A stretch of 45,722 nucleotides of DNA from Clostridiaceae bacterium (GTDB lineage Bacteria; Bacillota; Clostridia; UBA1212; DUPL01). Positions 34,922-43,420 of the stretch are shown here, one piece after another. The translations under genes were made by a program, and so were the position numbers. The stretch lies in contig DUPL01000090.1 in NCBI GenBank assembly GCA_012838385.1, forward strand, positions 1-45,722, read 5' to 3'. Within the stretch, counting starts at the first letter, position 1, and each line of letters opens with the position of its first letter. The notes beneath the pieces were generated by a model. The model saw only the letters and a list, made by a program, of their open reading frames with translations, was not told the origin of the DNA and did no database searches.

Positions 34922-35837
34922 TTCCCATCAACCTAACCATTACAGCTTTTTGTACATGCAGCCTGTTTTCAGCCTCATCAAATACTACAGACTGTTCTCC
35001 ATCAATGACATCGGAAGTAACCTCGCTACCCCGGTATGCAGGCAGGCAGTGCATAAAGATTGCATCCTTCTTGCTGTATGAAAAAAGTTCATTGTTTACC
35101 TGGTAAGGCATGAAAATCCTCTTTCTCTCTTCTTTTTCATCCTCCTGCCCCATGCTTGCCCATGTGTCAGTGTAAACCACATCAGCATCCCTGACAGCCT
35201 CAATTGCATCATTGGTGATGGTGATTACGGAACCGGATTTCTTTGCAATCTCAACAGCCTCATCGATAAATTTCTGTCCGCACTCATAACCTTTGGGTGT
35301 TGCCACAGCTATGTTCATTCCAGTTATGGCACAGCCATGCAAAAGAGAATGAGCCATGTTGTTTCCATCTCCAACGTATGCAAACTTCAGACCTTTTAAA
35401 GTTCCTTTTATCTCGTAGATTGTTTGCAGATCCGCAAGAACCTGGCAGGGATGTTCGTCATCAGTAAGCCCATTAATAACTGGGATGGAGCCAAACCTTG
35501 CCAGTTCTTCCACATCTGACTGTTTGAATGTCCTGATCATAATACCATCAAGATATCTTGAAAGAACTTTTGCAGTATCTTCAATGGTTTCTCCCCTGCC
35601 TATCTGGATGTCGTTCTGACTTAAAAACAAAGCATACCCACCGAGCTGATACATTCCAACCTCAAAGGAAACCCTTGTTCTTGTAGAAGACTTTGAAAAA
35701 ATCATTCCCAAAGTCTTTCCCTTTAGGTAGTGGTGGGTCCTGCCTTCCTTGTTATCCTTCTTCAACTTTATTGCCAAATCAATAATATCCAGTATCTCTT
35801 CCTGAGTTAAATCCTTCAAACTAAGCAAATGTTTCAT
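34899..35837 (-). CDS. argF: Ornithine carbamoyltransferase
   Basis: It transfers the carbamoyl group from carbamoyl phosphate to ornithine, giving citrulline. The protein is 312 residues from ATG 35837. The carbamoyl-phosphate motif SKSSTRTRVSFE, the second motif DDEHPCQVLADLQT and the ornithine-binding MHCLPAYRGSEVT are all present. The frame extends to a TTG at 35855, but GAAGGTG 5 bases before ATG 35837 and the standard MKHLLSLKDLT N-terminus settle the start. It follows argD closely and overlaps the GNAT gene at its 3' end. Confidence 0.96.
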   Translation of the reverse strand: MKHLLSLKDLTQEEILDIIDLAIKLKKDNKEGRTHHYLKGKTLGMIFSKSSTRTRVSFEVGMYQLGGYALFLSQNDIQIGRGETIEDTAKVLSRYLDGIMIRTFKQSDVEELARFGSIPVINGLTDDEHPCQVLADLQTIYEIKGTLKGLKFAYVGDGNNMAHSLLHGCAITGMNIAVATPKGYECGQKFIDEAVEIAKKSGSVITITNDAIEAVRDADVVYTDTWASMGQEDEKEERKRIFMPYQVNNELFSYSKKDAIFMHCLPAYRGSEVTSDVIDGEQSVVFDEAENRLHVQKAVMVRLMGNGLLVNN

Positions 35838-35856
35838 AGCGCACCTTCTTTGCAAA

Positions 35857-37041
35857 TTAATTCAGAACATTGTAAAGCGTATCCACAAAACCATCCACAT
35901 CACTTTCAGTGATAATAAGTGGAGGAAGGATTCTTAATGCATTTGCGCCTACACTTCCTATCAAGTAACCCTTCTCAAACATTTTGTTCTTTACATCGGC
36001 AGCAATAGGTTCCTTGAACTCTATAGCAAACATAAGACCAACATTTCGGATTTCCGAAATACAGTCAAGATTCAATCCTTCAATTTTATCTCTAAGGTAT
36101 TTGCCCATTTCTTCAGCCTTCCTGGGCATGTCTTCTTCAATTATTGTACTTAACGAGGCCAACGCCGCAGCACAGGCAAGAGGATTTCCTCCAAAAGTGG
36201 TTCCATGATCTCCAGGCTGAAAACCTTTTGCAGCTTCTTCTTTTGCGCAAATAGCACCAATTGGAAAACCATTACCCAACGCTTTTGCAAGAGTAAATAT
36301 ATCGGGTTCAATACCTACTGTTTCATATGCAAACAGTTTGCCTGTTCTACCTATACCGGTTTGAACTTCGTCAATTATCAAGAAGATTCCGTGTTTGTCG
36401 CAAAGCTCTCTTGCAAATTGTGCATATTCTTTTGTAATGGGATGAACACCACTTTCTCCCTGAACAACTTCCAGCAAAATTGCGCAGGTATTTTCATTCA
36501 CAGCATTCTCCAATGCTTCCATATCATTAATTGGTACATGTTTGAAACCTGGAGTAAGGGGTGTGTAAGGTTCTTTGTATTTGTCCTGACCGGTTGCTGT
36601 TGCAGTGGTCAATGTACGGCCGTGAAATGACTTGTCAAGGCAGACAAACTCATACTTTTGCGGCATTCCTTTTTTCTTAAAGTATGCTCTTGCCAGCTTT
36701 ATTGCACCTTCATTGGCTTCTGCTCCCGAGTTGGTAAAAAACACTCTGTCACACACTGAGTTTTTGCATATCATTTGAGCCAAAAGAGCCTGATTTTTAA
36801 TGTAATAGAGGTTTGAACAGTGCATGAGTTTTTTCACCTGTTCACATACTGCATTTACTACCTTGGGATGACAGTGTCCAAGAGAGTTTACTGCAATGCC
36901 GGAAAAAAAGTCCACATATTTTTTACCAGAAACATCATAGAGGTATATTCCTTCTCCCCTCTCAAAGCACACTTTCGTCCTGCCACCAAATGTGTTCATA
37001 TAATATTTTTTGTCAAGTTCAATAATATTCTCAAGAGTCAT
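35857..37041 (-). CDS. argD: Acetylornithine aminotransferase
   Basis: A PLP-dependent class III aminotransferase that makes N-acetylornithine from N-acetylglutamate semialdehyde and glutamate. The 394-residue length is typical. FFSGIAVNSLGHCHPKVV and FTNSGAEANEGAIKLAR lie in the N-terminal half, FLIIDEVQTGIGRTGKLFAYE binds the cofactor, and the PLP lysine is in FTLAKALGNGFPIGAI. DHGTTFGGNPLACAAALA follows. It lies 11 bases downstream of argB and ends just before argF. The enzyme may also serve in lysine synthesis as succinyldiaminopimelate aminotransferase, as known for some ArgD proteins. Confidence 0.95.
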   Translation of the reverse strand: MTLENIIELDKKYYMNTFGGRTKVCFERGEGIYLYDVSGKKYVDFFSGIAVNSLGHCHPKVVNAVCEQVKKLMHCSNLYYIKNQALLAQMICKNSVCDRVFFTNSGAEANEGAIKLARAYFKKKGMPQKYEFVCLDKSFHGRTLTTATATGQDKYKEPYTPLTPGFKHVPINDMEALENAVNENTCAILLEVVQGESGVHPITKEYAQFARELCDKHGIFLIIDEVQTGIGRTGKLFAYETVGIEPDIFTLAKALGNGFPIGAICAKEEAAKGFQPGDHGTTFGGNPLACAAALASLSTIIEEDMPRKAEEMGKYLRDKIEGLNLDCISEIRNVGLMFAIEFKEPIAADVKNKMFEKGYLIGSVGANALRILPPLIITESDVDGFVDTLYNVLN

Positions 37042-37052
37042 GAAACCACCTT

Positions 37053-37946
37053 CTATTCATTAATAATCATTGTTCCGATACCCTTGTGGGTGAATATCTC
37101 AAGCAAGAGGCAGTGAGGTATTCTTCCATCAATGATATGTGTTGCCAAAACTCCGTTTCTGATGGCTTCAACACAACCCAGTACCTTTGGAATCATTCCG
37201 CTGGTTATAATTCCTTCATCTATAAGTTGATACACTTCTTCAACAGTCAAAAACTCCAGAAGCTCATTTGTCCTGCTGTTTATTACACCTTCCGTATCGG
37301 TAAGAAGAATGAGTTTCTCAGCCTTCATGGCAATTGCCACCTCACTGGCTACAGTATCCGCATTGATATTGTAGCTGTGACCGTCAGGTCCTATCCCAAT
37401 AGGAGCAATGACAGGAATGTATTCATCAGACGCAAGAAGTTCAATCATTTCAGTGTTTACCTTGGTTATCTCGCCAACGTAACCAATGTCTGTTTGTACG
37501 CCGTTTACAGTCTCAAAGTGTTTTCTGCATTCTATCAAACGACCGTCAAGGCCACTCAAACCTGCAGCCTTTCCGCCCTTTTCATTAATGTTTTTGACAA
37601 TCTCCTTGTTGGTCTTGCCCACCAGCACCATTTGTGCCACATCCATTGTAAAGCTGTCAGTGACACGCAAACCGTTTACAAACTCGCTCTTTACATCAAA
37701 CTTCTTCAAGGTGCTGCTTATGTCAGGACCTCCACCATGAACAATAATTGGTTTCATGCCAATATACTTTAGAAGAACTATATCCTGCATTACAAGATTC
37801 TTAAGTTCCTCGTTGACCATGGCATTGCCACCGTATTTTACAACCACGGACTTGCCATAAAACTTCTGTATGTATGGCAGTGCTTCAACAAGTACTTCCG
37901 CTTTTTTTATAAACTCATCATATTTTACTGTATTTGGTTCACTCAA
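37053..37946 (-). CDS. argB: Acetylglutamate kinase
   Basis: It phosphorylates N-acetylglutamate, usually the arginine-regulated step in organisms using the cyclic pathway. The protein is 297 residues from TTG 37946 and belongs to the amino acid kinase family: [14 protein letters not shown] (phosphate-binding lysine), [28 protein letters not shown] and SGGMIPK-like [15 protein letters not shown]. The N-terminal helix ([19 protein letters not shown]) is the extension present in arginine-inhibited hexameric enzymes. GTG 37955 is in frame but falls inside the AAGGAGTG ribosome binding site, so TTG 37946 (spacing 8) is the better start. It lies 15 bases after argC; the argJ usually between them in Firmicutes is missing. 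Confidence 0.96.
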   Translation of the reverse strand: MSEPNTVKYDEFIKKAEVLVEALPYIQKFYGKSVVVKYGGNAMVNEELKNLVMQDIVLLKYIGMKPIIVHGGGPDISSTLKKFDVKSEFVNGLRVTDSFTMDVAQMVLVGKTNKEIVKNINEKGGKAAGLSGLDGRLIECRKHFETVNGVQTDIGYVGEITKVNTEMIELLASDEYIPVIAPIGIGPDGHSYNINADTVASEVAIAMKAEKLILLTDTEGVINSRTNELLEFLTVEEVYQLIDEGIITSGMIPKVLGCVEAIRNGVLATHIIDGRIPHCLLLEIFTHKGIGTMIINE

Positions 37947-37961
37947 TTTAAACACTCCTTA

Positions 37962-38912
37962 TCACAGACACTTATACGCCGGCTCAATACCATTAAATCT
38001 TGGCAAACCAAGCATTAAATTCATGTTTTCTACCGCCTGGGATGCGGCACCTTTACCCAAGTTATCAACCAGAGAGTTGATATATGCATGACCGTCATCC
38101 ACTCTAACCTTTACAACAAGTCTGTTGGTGTTATTGATATCCTTTGTGCCATACGACTTTTCAGCCGTATCTCTAACTACAAACACCAAATCCTCTTCTT
38201 CATACGCACTCCTTATTCTATCTTCAAGAACCTTTACTGCTTCTTCTTCTGACAATGAAGCAAGGTCATCATTCAATCTCACTCTAATATTGGTGTTAAT
38301 ACCTCTAAAAACGCTTCTAAGTACAATTGGTGTGAAATTTACAGAAACTCCAGAATATCGTCGCATCTCAGGGACATGCTTGTGTCTTCGTCCAAAGGAG
38401 TAAGTAATATCATTAGATTCGTCCTCAACAGTTCGTCTTGCACCTGAGTTTCCTGATGTTGAAACAACAGTTGCCTCTCCAACTATTAGGTCCTGTATTG
38501 GGTGTAATGGAAGAATTACGCTGGTTGGATAACAACCCGGGTTTGCAACCAGATTAGCATCCTTTATTCTCTCTTTGAATAGAGCAGGCATTCCATAAAC
38601 AGCCTCTTCCAACAACTCAGGTTTCGCATGCTCCATGCCATACCACTTTTCAAACTCCTCTACACTAAGTCTGAAAGCACCACTCATATCAATAACCCTG
38701 AGTCCCAAACTTCTCATTTCCTCAGCATTCATCATGCTTTCCTTGTCCCTGGTTGCCAGGAATACGACGTCGCAGTCTTTTGCATTTCCAATTCTTTCGC
38801 TGGAATTCATTCTGAATGCGATTTTTAACTCCTTGTTGTTCTCCTGTTCAATTATCCTCGTCAATTCCTGACCGACCATTCCTGTAAATCCTACAATTCC
38901 AACGTAATACAT
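37962..38912 (-). CDS. argC: N-acetyl-gamma-glutamyl-phosphate reductase
   Basis: An NADPH-dependent reduction of N-acetylglutamyl phosphate to the semialdehyde. The 316-residue protein belongs to the ArgC type 2 length class. The Rossmann motif is YVGIVGFTGMVGQELTRII, and the catalytic cysteine is in VANPGCYPTSVILPL. STSGNSGARRTVED and HKHVPEMRR follow. Its start has GGAGGATTTCT upstream (TTGGAGGA). It is the first gene of the arg operon, which has a promoter 66 bases upstream. Confidence 0.95.
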   Translation of the reverse strand: MYYVGIVGFTGMVGQELTRIIEQENNKELKIAFRMNSSERIGNAKDCDVVFLATRDKESMMNAEEMRSLGLRVIDMSGAFRLSVEEFEKWYGMEHAKPELLEEAVYGMPALFKERIKDANLVANPGCYPTSVILPLHPIQDLIVGEATVVSTSGNSGARRTVEDESNDITYSFGRRHKHVPEMRRYSGVSVNFTPIVLRSVFRGINTNIRVRLNDDLASLSEEEAVKVLEDRIRSAYEEEDLVFVVRDTAEKSYGTKDINNTNRLVVKVRVDDGHAYINSLVDNLGKGAASQAVENMNLMLGLPRFNGIEPAYKCL

Positions 38913-38977
38913 AGAAATCCTCCAATAAAAAATATAACTAACCCAAGTTTTACTTTACTTAGGTGAATTATCATATT

Positions 38978-39006
38978 ATTATACATATGTCAGTTACAAT
39001 ATGCAA
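38978..39006 (-). promoter_or_regulatory. Promoter of the arginine operon
   Basis: On the minus strand TTGCAT (39006-39001), 17 bases, TATAAT (38983-38978). TGATAATTCA just downstream (38972-38963) resembles half of an ArgR box (TGAATAATTATTCA), which would place a repressor at the start point; only one half-site is evident. Confidence 0.65.
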
Positions 39007-39094
39007 CAAATACAAGAAAAGAAAAAGTATACAGTTCTGTAAACTTTCTGAGAATAAATAACAAATGGCTCAAGCATCCGTATATAAGAAAAGA

Positions 39095-39784
39095 TCAGCC
39101 CTTTTTCAAAAACTCTTCTTTCATTCCATCCATTCTTTTCTTAACAAAAACCATTGCCAAAACACATATTAGAATCGAGATCAAGGAAAGAACCAAAAAT
39201 GAAGTAAATACCATCATACTGCTTTTACTTAATGCAATAAAAGCAATAATCATAAAAAGCAATACAACATCAAAGCATACGGCTATACTTGAACATCTAA
39301 AATCTGTATAGCACCTCATAAAATCATGCACATTCTGTGCAACCTCGTACCTTTCGATGTTCATAAGACTTGGAAACTGAAGGCTTGGTTTTACCCATGC
39401 TTTCTGCTTTTTGTCATACTCAGCCTTCTGGTACACAAAGCCAATCTCCGTATCCCCATCTAAATCCACAGCTATTTTCTGAGAAACAAGGTACGGATTT
39501 AGTTTCTTCAGCAGTTTCGCATCTCCAAAGGAAGAAAAAATTTTTATTAACCCAATAACAGGAAGAAGCAGTATATTCAATATCTTCTTAAACTTTGTCA
39601 ATTCTTCCTCCTTGGGAATCTGAACAATCTCCAGTTCAAAGGTGCCCTTTTTTTCAAACTTGAAAGACGCCTTTGGATTATTCTCTGTAACAACCTTGGT
39701 TTTACCCATAAAATTCACATTGAATCCAACCGGTGCTGCACCATCATATTTCATTACTACATCAAGTACCACGACAATTACCAC
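39095..39784 (-). CDS. Uncharacterised membrane protein in the AmmeMemoRadiSam operon
   Basis: A 229-residue protein that I do not recognise. The N-terminal part is polar and beta-rich (GFNVNFMGKTKVV, ASFKFEKKGTFELEIVQIPKE). Next comes an amphipathic or membrane-embedded stretch (KILNILLLPVIGLIKIFSS), a polar section with LVSQKIAVDLDGDTEIGFVYQKAEYD, and two C-terminal membrane helices (about 168-186 and 190-212). The listed GTG start (39784) lies in an AAAGGTGG ribosome binding site. The GTG four codons later (39772), with 8-base spacing, is equally or more likely. It follows the exported-protein gene by 22 bases on the same strand. No terminator is clear after it. Confidence 0.5.
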   Translation of the reverse strand: MVIVVVLDVVMKYDGAAPVGFNVNFMGKTKVVTENNPKASFKFEKKGTFELEIVQIPKEEELTKFKKILNILLLPVIGLIKIFSSFGDAKLLKKLNPYLVSQKIAVDLDGDTEIGFVYQKAEYDKKQKAWVKPSLQFPSLMNIERYEVAQNVHDFMRCYTDFRCSSIAVCFDVVLLFMIIAFIALSKSSMMVFTSFLVLSLISILICVLAMVFVKKRMDGMKEEFLKKG

Positions 39785-39806
39785 CTTTCCTGGATTTGCT
39801 AATCTT

Positions 39807-41120
39807 TTATGTCACATAATGTTTATTGAATATTGCCCTCATCTCATCAACTTTTCCTGCTGCTATGATATAGCTGTATTCAAAAGGTTCAAAAGATTTA
39901 AGCTCAAAGGTTCTCAAGGGAGCAACATAGCTGGTTGATGGAGCGTAAGAGCTCTTGCTCCTGTCCGCCATATAAATGCCTGCAAGCAATATTTCCGTAT
40001 CGGCAGCATAAAGACCTATACCGTAGTGATCTTTATCAACCCATGCACACCATACTTCTGTATTACCTTCCTTGACTCTGAAATATGCATCCTTGTTGTT
40101 AGCCCAGAAAGGTAGATTTTCTTTGTATGCCAGCGCATCGTTTGTCCAAGGATTGTTTCCATTGTAAAAGACAAAGGTGTCAAGATAACTGATTACATAG
40201 AACGCAGGCATTTCCTGATGTCTTGGCTTTGCCTTGTATCCTGAGAAGTCAACAAACCTGTTGGATACCTTTATACATTCTTTTTCTATGGAATACTCAT
40301 TTTCCATATAACATATTGTATACTCTGCCTGCTTTGCCCAGTCCCTGGGTCTGCATTTTATGTATATTCTGTCTTCTTCAATCTTGAAATCAACTATCTT
40401 GCTCTCATTGCCATACATGTCTCCTCCCTGAACCGGATTGTATGGCCAGCGCGCTCCATTGTACGTTCCTGGTTCATATGGTTTTTCTCCTGTTCCGTAA
40501 TATGCCTGCTGAACCAGCCTGCCTGTGTCATGCCTGTTTAGAAGATTCGTTATTGACTCATCCTTGTTCTTTTTGTCTTCAATATAATTAAGACTTCCAC
40601 CCCAAAGCAAATCAACACCAACCTTGTAGCGACTGTTCTCAATAAATACGGTGGTTTTAGGTACCTTTACCTTTAATATTTCGACATTCTTCAACTTAAA
40701 CTCGCAAGATACGTCCTTTAAGACTGTCAAAGTTATCTTTTTTATACTCTTAGCCGTTTTCCCCGCAAAGAATCCGTCAATCAAGGATGAGAAAGCCATA
40801 TCCTTGCCAGGTTCAAGAAAAAAAACTTCTTCGTATTCCTTATTCAACATATACGTTACTTTTCCTTTTATGTACCCTGTGGAATCGTAATATATACTGA
40901 ACTTGTTAAACTCCATTTCCTTGTCAAGCAGAATCTCAAAATTATCTTTAATTGTGTATACACCATCTTTATAAGTCACGTAATTTCTAAACTGCATAAC
41001 TTTGACCATACTCCTCCCCAATACATCCTTGTCACCCATATCACAAAAAACCAAAACAAAACACAATGGTATCAACATTAGGCTCAGATATCTCAATCTC
41101 CACACTCCCAAACTCAACAA
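39807..41120 (-). CDS. Uncharacterised exported protein coupled to the radical SAM gene
   Basis: A 437-residue protein of unknown function. An N-terminal signal peptide or anchor (RYLSLMLIPLCFVLVFCDM) is followed by a beta-rich domain to about 165 (NFEILLDKEMEFNKFSIYYDSTGYIKGKV). The second domain (about 170-430) resembles a galactose-mutarotase-like sandwich: LLWGGSLNYIED, SITNLLNRHDTGRLVQQAYYG, WPYNPVQGGDMYGNESKIVDF, TICYMENEYSIEKECIKVSNRF and FELKSFEPFEYSYIIAAG. This suggests binding or cleavage of a carbohydrate outside the membrane; I see no assignable catalytic residues. The start is TTG 41120 with GAGGGG upstream, overlapping the radical SAM stop by 7 bases, so the two are translationally coupled. 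Confidence 0.55.
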   Translation of the reverse strand: MLSLGVWRLRYLSLMLIPLCFVLVFCDMGDKDVLGRSMVKVMQFRNYVTYKDGVYTIKDNFEILLDKEMEFNKFSIYYDSTGYIKGKVTYMLNKEYEEVFFLEPGKDMAFSSLIDGFFAGKTAKSIKKITLTVLKDVSCEFKLKNVEILKVKVPKTTVFIENSRYKVGVDLLWGGSLNYIEDKKNKDESITNLLNRHDTGRLVQQAYYGTGEKPYEPGTYNGARWPYNPVQGGDMYGNESKIVDFKIEEDRIYIKCRPRDWAKQAEYTICYMENEYSIEKECIKVSNRFVDFSGYKAKPRHQEMPAFYVISYLDTFVFYNGNNPWTNDALAYKENLPFWANNKDAYFRVKEGNTEVWCAWVDKDHYGIGLYAADTEILLAGIYMADRSKSSYAPSTSYVAPLRTFELKSFEPFEYSYIIAAGKVDEMRAIFNKHYVT

Positions 41121-41944
41121 TTCCCCTCATAAACGTAATTCAAATGCTTCCTTGCCAGTTTTGCAAGCTTGTACACGTCTTCAACAGGAGTAGGATTCTT
41201 GTCAAGAAGCTGATACCTGGGAAAGAATCTTGATACGTGAAGAGGAATATTTTTATCAATTTCACTCAACCAGGAAGCAAGCTCTTCCATTTCCTCCTCA
41301 CTGTCATTCTCCCCCGGTATTATCAAAGTCGTAACTTCCACATGAGAATATTGGGCTGCAATCTTTATGGTGTTCTTGACAGTTTCCAAATCTCCTTTGA
41401 CTTTCCTATAGAATTCATTAGAAAAAGCCTTCAGGTCAATGTTGAAAGCATCGATGTATTCAATAATGTCCAGCAAAGGCTCTTCATTGATATATCCATT
41501 CGTTACAACACAGTTGTAAAGACCTTTATCTTTTACAAGTCTTGCACAGTCCCTTACATACTCATATCCCACCAAAGGTTCGTTGTAGGTAAATGCAATA
41601 CCGATATTGCCCATGGCAACTGTATCAACCGCATAGGATAAGAGACTTTCAGGCTCAATGTATTCAAACCTGGCAAGCTCCTTATCACTCATGGATATGG
41701 AGTGATTCTGACAGTGACTACACCTTAGATTACAGCCAAAACTGCCTACTGACAATATCTTTGCTCCGGGATGAAACTGGTACAAAGGTTTTTTCTCTAT
41801 AGGGTCTAAAGCAAGTGATGTGACACAGCCATAGTTGATGCTGGTTACCACACCATCCACATTGCCTCTTGCATTACAAAACCCAATCCCGCCTTCCTTT
41901 ATGGTGCACTGTCTTGGACATATGTTACAAGTCGCCAACCTCAT
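41114..41944 (-). CDS. amrS: AmmeMemoRadiSam system radical SAM enzyme
   Basis: A 276-residue radical SAM protein related to pyruvate-formate-lyase activating enzymes. The [4Fe-4S] motif is C71-x3-C75-x2-C78 in GCNLRCSHCQN. An additional N-terminal cysteine set (C6, C9, C13, C23: CNICPRQCTIKEGGIGFC) is characteristic of this family. Further conserved parts are GIAFTYNEPLVGYEYV, NCVVTNGYINEEPLLD and TTLIIPGENDSEEEMEELASWL, ending with the family-typical ISR-like HVSRFFPRYQLLDKNPTPVEDV. Its ATG lies 20 bases inside the preceding MEMO-AMMECR1 fusion gene. The family is named for its constant linkage with AMMECR1 and MEMO; I cannot name its substrate. Confidence 0.93.
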   Translation of the reverse strand: MRLATCNICPRQCTIKEGGIGFCNARGNVDGVVTSINYGCVTSLALDPIEKKPLYQFHPGAKILSVGSFGCNLRCSHCQNHSISMSDKELARFEYIEPESLLSYAVDTVAMGNIGIAFTYNEPLVGYEYVRDCARLVKDKGLYNCVVTNGYINEEPLLDIIEYIDAFNIDLKAFSNEFYRKVKGDLETVKNTIKIAAQYSHVEVTTLIIPGENDSEEEMEELASWLSEIDKNIPLHVSRFFPRYQLLDKNPTPVEDVYKLAKLARKHLNYVYEGNC

Positions 41945-43322
41945 GCCTTACAACCTCAAACCTTTCTATTGTGTAGTCCTCATGGGAACCAATACCTGCT
42001 TTTCCAAGCGCAATTTCAAGCTGCTCCTCCACAGTGTCAACTCCGTCGAGATTTGGAAGCAACAGTCCCCTTCTGTATCCCTTTGTAACTATAACGCCAT
42101 ACTTATTAGGGTCCAGTTCAAGTTTGGATTGAACCTTCTCCACTTTTCCAAGAACATCAACACTGTAAGTTATATATGGGAGCTCCTCTTCAGTAACAGG
42201 GTCAAACCTTGGATCTTTAGAACATGCACTTATCGCATTCCTAATAATCTCCTCAGCGATATTTCTACACACAGGTTCAATAGTACCAATACATCCTCTC
42301 AGCTTCCCATTGATTTTAAGGGTGACAAAAGTCCCTGCTCTTCTTTCAAGAAGTTCTTTACTCAAATCATCAGGCATTTCCAAAACCTTTTTGGTTCTTG
42401 TGTAAAGCTCTATTGATTTTCTAGCTAAAGATATATACGCGTCCTCTTTGCCCCTTGCTTTTTTCATTTTCTCTTCCATCTCATCCAGTGCTCTTTTGGC
42501 AAAATCACGCACATCATCACTGCCTGCAGCCTCGTAAGCACAGACTGCATAACCAACACCAAAAGGTCCTTCGTACGACATAAAAGCAGGCTTTACGTTC
42601 CTTTTATCGAAGCAACCTGCCAGGATGTTAAAGGACTGCAGACCGCACTGGGCAGCTCTTTCACATCTTTCTTCGTTTATGGTAAGGAGCTTAAGAAAAT
42701 CAGCTTTCCTCATCGCATCAGTGATGTCCTTGTCAAATTTGGGACCTTCCTCGTCATAGCCATATGGACCGGATGCCACAAGTTTATGTGACAAATCACC
42801 ACTGGCAACAAAAACGCAATTTCTTCCCAGCTTTGAAACTGCTCTATTTATGCTTTTCCCAAGGTTGTAATGGGTTATTGAAGACAAACCGGATATGGAG
42901 ATCCTGACAAGCTTGTAATTGGTATAGTGTTTGTTTATGAAATACAAAGGAACCATTGCACCGTGGTCAAGCTCTTTGTTCCTTTCACCCAACGTACCTG
43001 CAGGGATGTCCTCTTCAAAGGCAAAATCTGAAATTGCCTTTACAAGCTCCTCATCATACTCAACTTTGAAGAAAACATCTCTTACACCAAAATTTGAAAA
43101 ACTCCCCGCCGCACTCTTTCCCGGAGAAATGTGAATATAGTCGGAGTAAACCGTTGAATGAGGTGTTGAAATGATTATGGTTTCAGGCTGGATTTCTTTT
43201 ATCATCCTTGCCACACTCATGAATGCATCAATCGTATTCTGAATTTCCCTTTCTCTTCCCTTCCCTACCTCATGTATTGCAATTGGTGGATGGGGTACAA
43301 TAAAACCGTAGTTTATAGCCAT
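41925..43322 (-). CDS. LigB/MEMO-like domain fused to AMMECR1 domain (AmmeMemoRadiSam proteins B and A)
   Basis: A 465-residue two-domain protein. Residues 1-275 belong to the class III extradiol dioxygenase/MEMO superfamily, with possible metal ligands H11 (VPHPPIAIHE), H55 (STPHSTVYSDY) and H120 (ELDHGAMVPL), and SGDLSHKL at 175-181. A charged linker (about 275-292) leads to an AMMECR1 domain (293-465) carrying the hallmark LRGCIGTIEP (341-350), DPRFDPVTEEELPYITYSVDVL and GYRRGLLLPNLDGVDT. Elsewhere the two parts are usually separate genes. It heads the operon, with GAGGTGAGTTT before the ATG, and overlaps the radical SAM gene by 20 bases. Molecular function is not established to my knowledge. 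Confidence 0.9.
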   Translation of the reverse strand: MAINYGFIVPHPPIAIHEVGKGREREIQNTIDAFMSVARMIKEIQPETIIISTPHSTVYSDYIHISPGKSAAGSFSNFGVRDVFFKVEYDEELVKAISDFAFEEDIPAGTLGERNKELDHGAMVPLYFINKHYTNYKLVRISISGLSSITHYNLGKSINRAVSKLGRNCVFVASGDLSHKLVASGPYGYDEEGPKFDKDITDAMRKADFLKLLTINEERCERAAQCGLQSFNILAGCFDKRNVKPAFMSYEGPFGVGYAVCAYEAAGSDDVRDFAKRALDEMEEKMKKARGKEDAYISLARKSIELYTRTKKVLEMPDDLSKELLERRAGTFVTLKINGKLRGCIGTIEPVCRNIAEEIIRNAISACSKDPRFDPVTEEELPYITYSVDVLGKVEKVQSKLELDPNKYGVIVTKGYRRGLLLPNLDGVDTVEEQLEIALGKAGIGSHEDYTIERFEVVRHEVGDL

Positions 43323-43350
43323 AAACTCACCTCTTTACCTTACTACCCCT

Positions 43351-43379
43351 ATTATATCCTACGGTCCATAAAAATACAA
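43351..43379 (-). promoter_or_regulatory. Promoter of the AmmeMemoRadiSam operon
   Basis: On the minus strand TTGTAT (43379-43374), 17 bases, TATAAT (43356-43351), about 28 bases before the start codon. Confidence 0.7.
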
Positions 43380-43392
43380 AACATATAATAAG

Positions 43393-43411
43393 GGAGCGAC
43401 AAAGCCGCTCC
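43393..43411 (-). terminator. Hairpin terminator after the DUF2935 gene
   Basis: On the minus strand GGAGCG (43411-43406) pairs with CGCTCC (43398-43393) around a 7-base loop, followed by CTTATTATAT. The T tract is weak, so efficiency is uncertain. Confidence 0.6.
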
Positions 43412-43420
43412 TTGTAACCT

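Noticed and set aside
37086-37772. A 228-codon plus-strand frame opposite argB.
   Set aside because: argB carries all family motifs; the opposite frame has no ribosome binding site and shadow-like composition.
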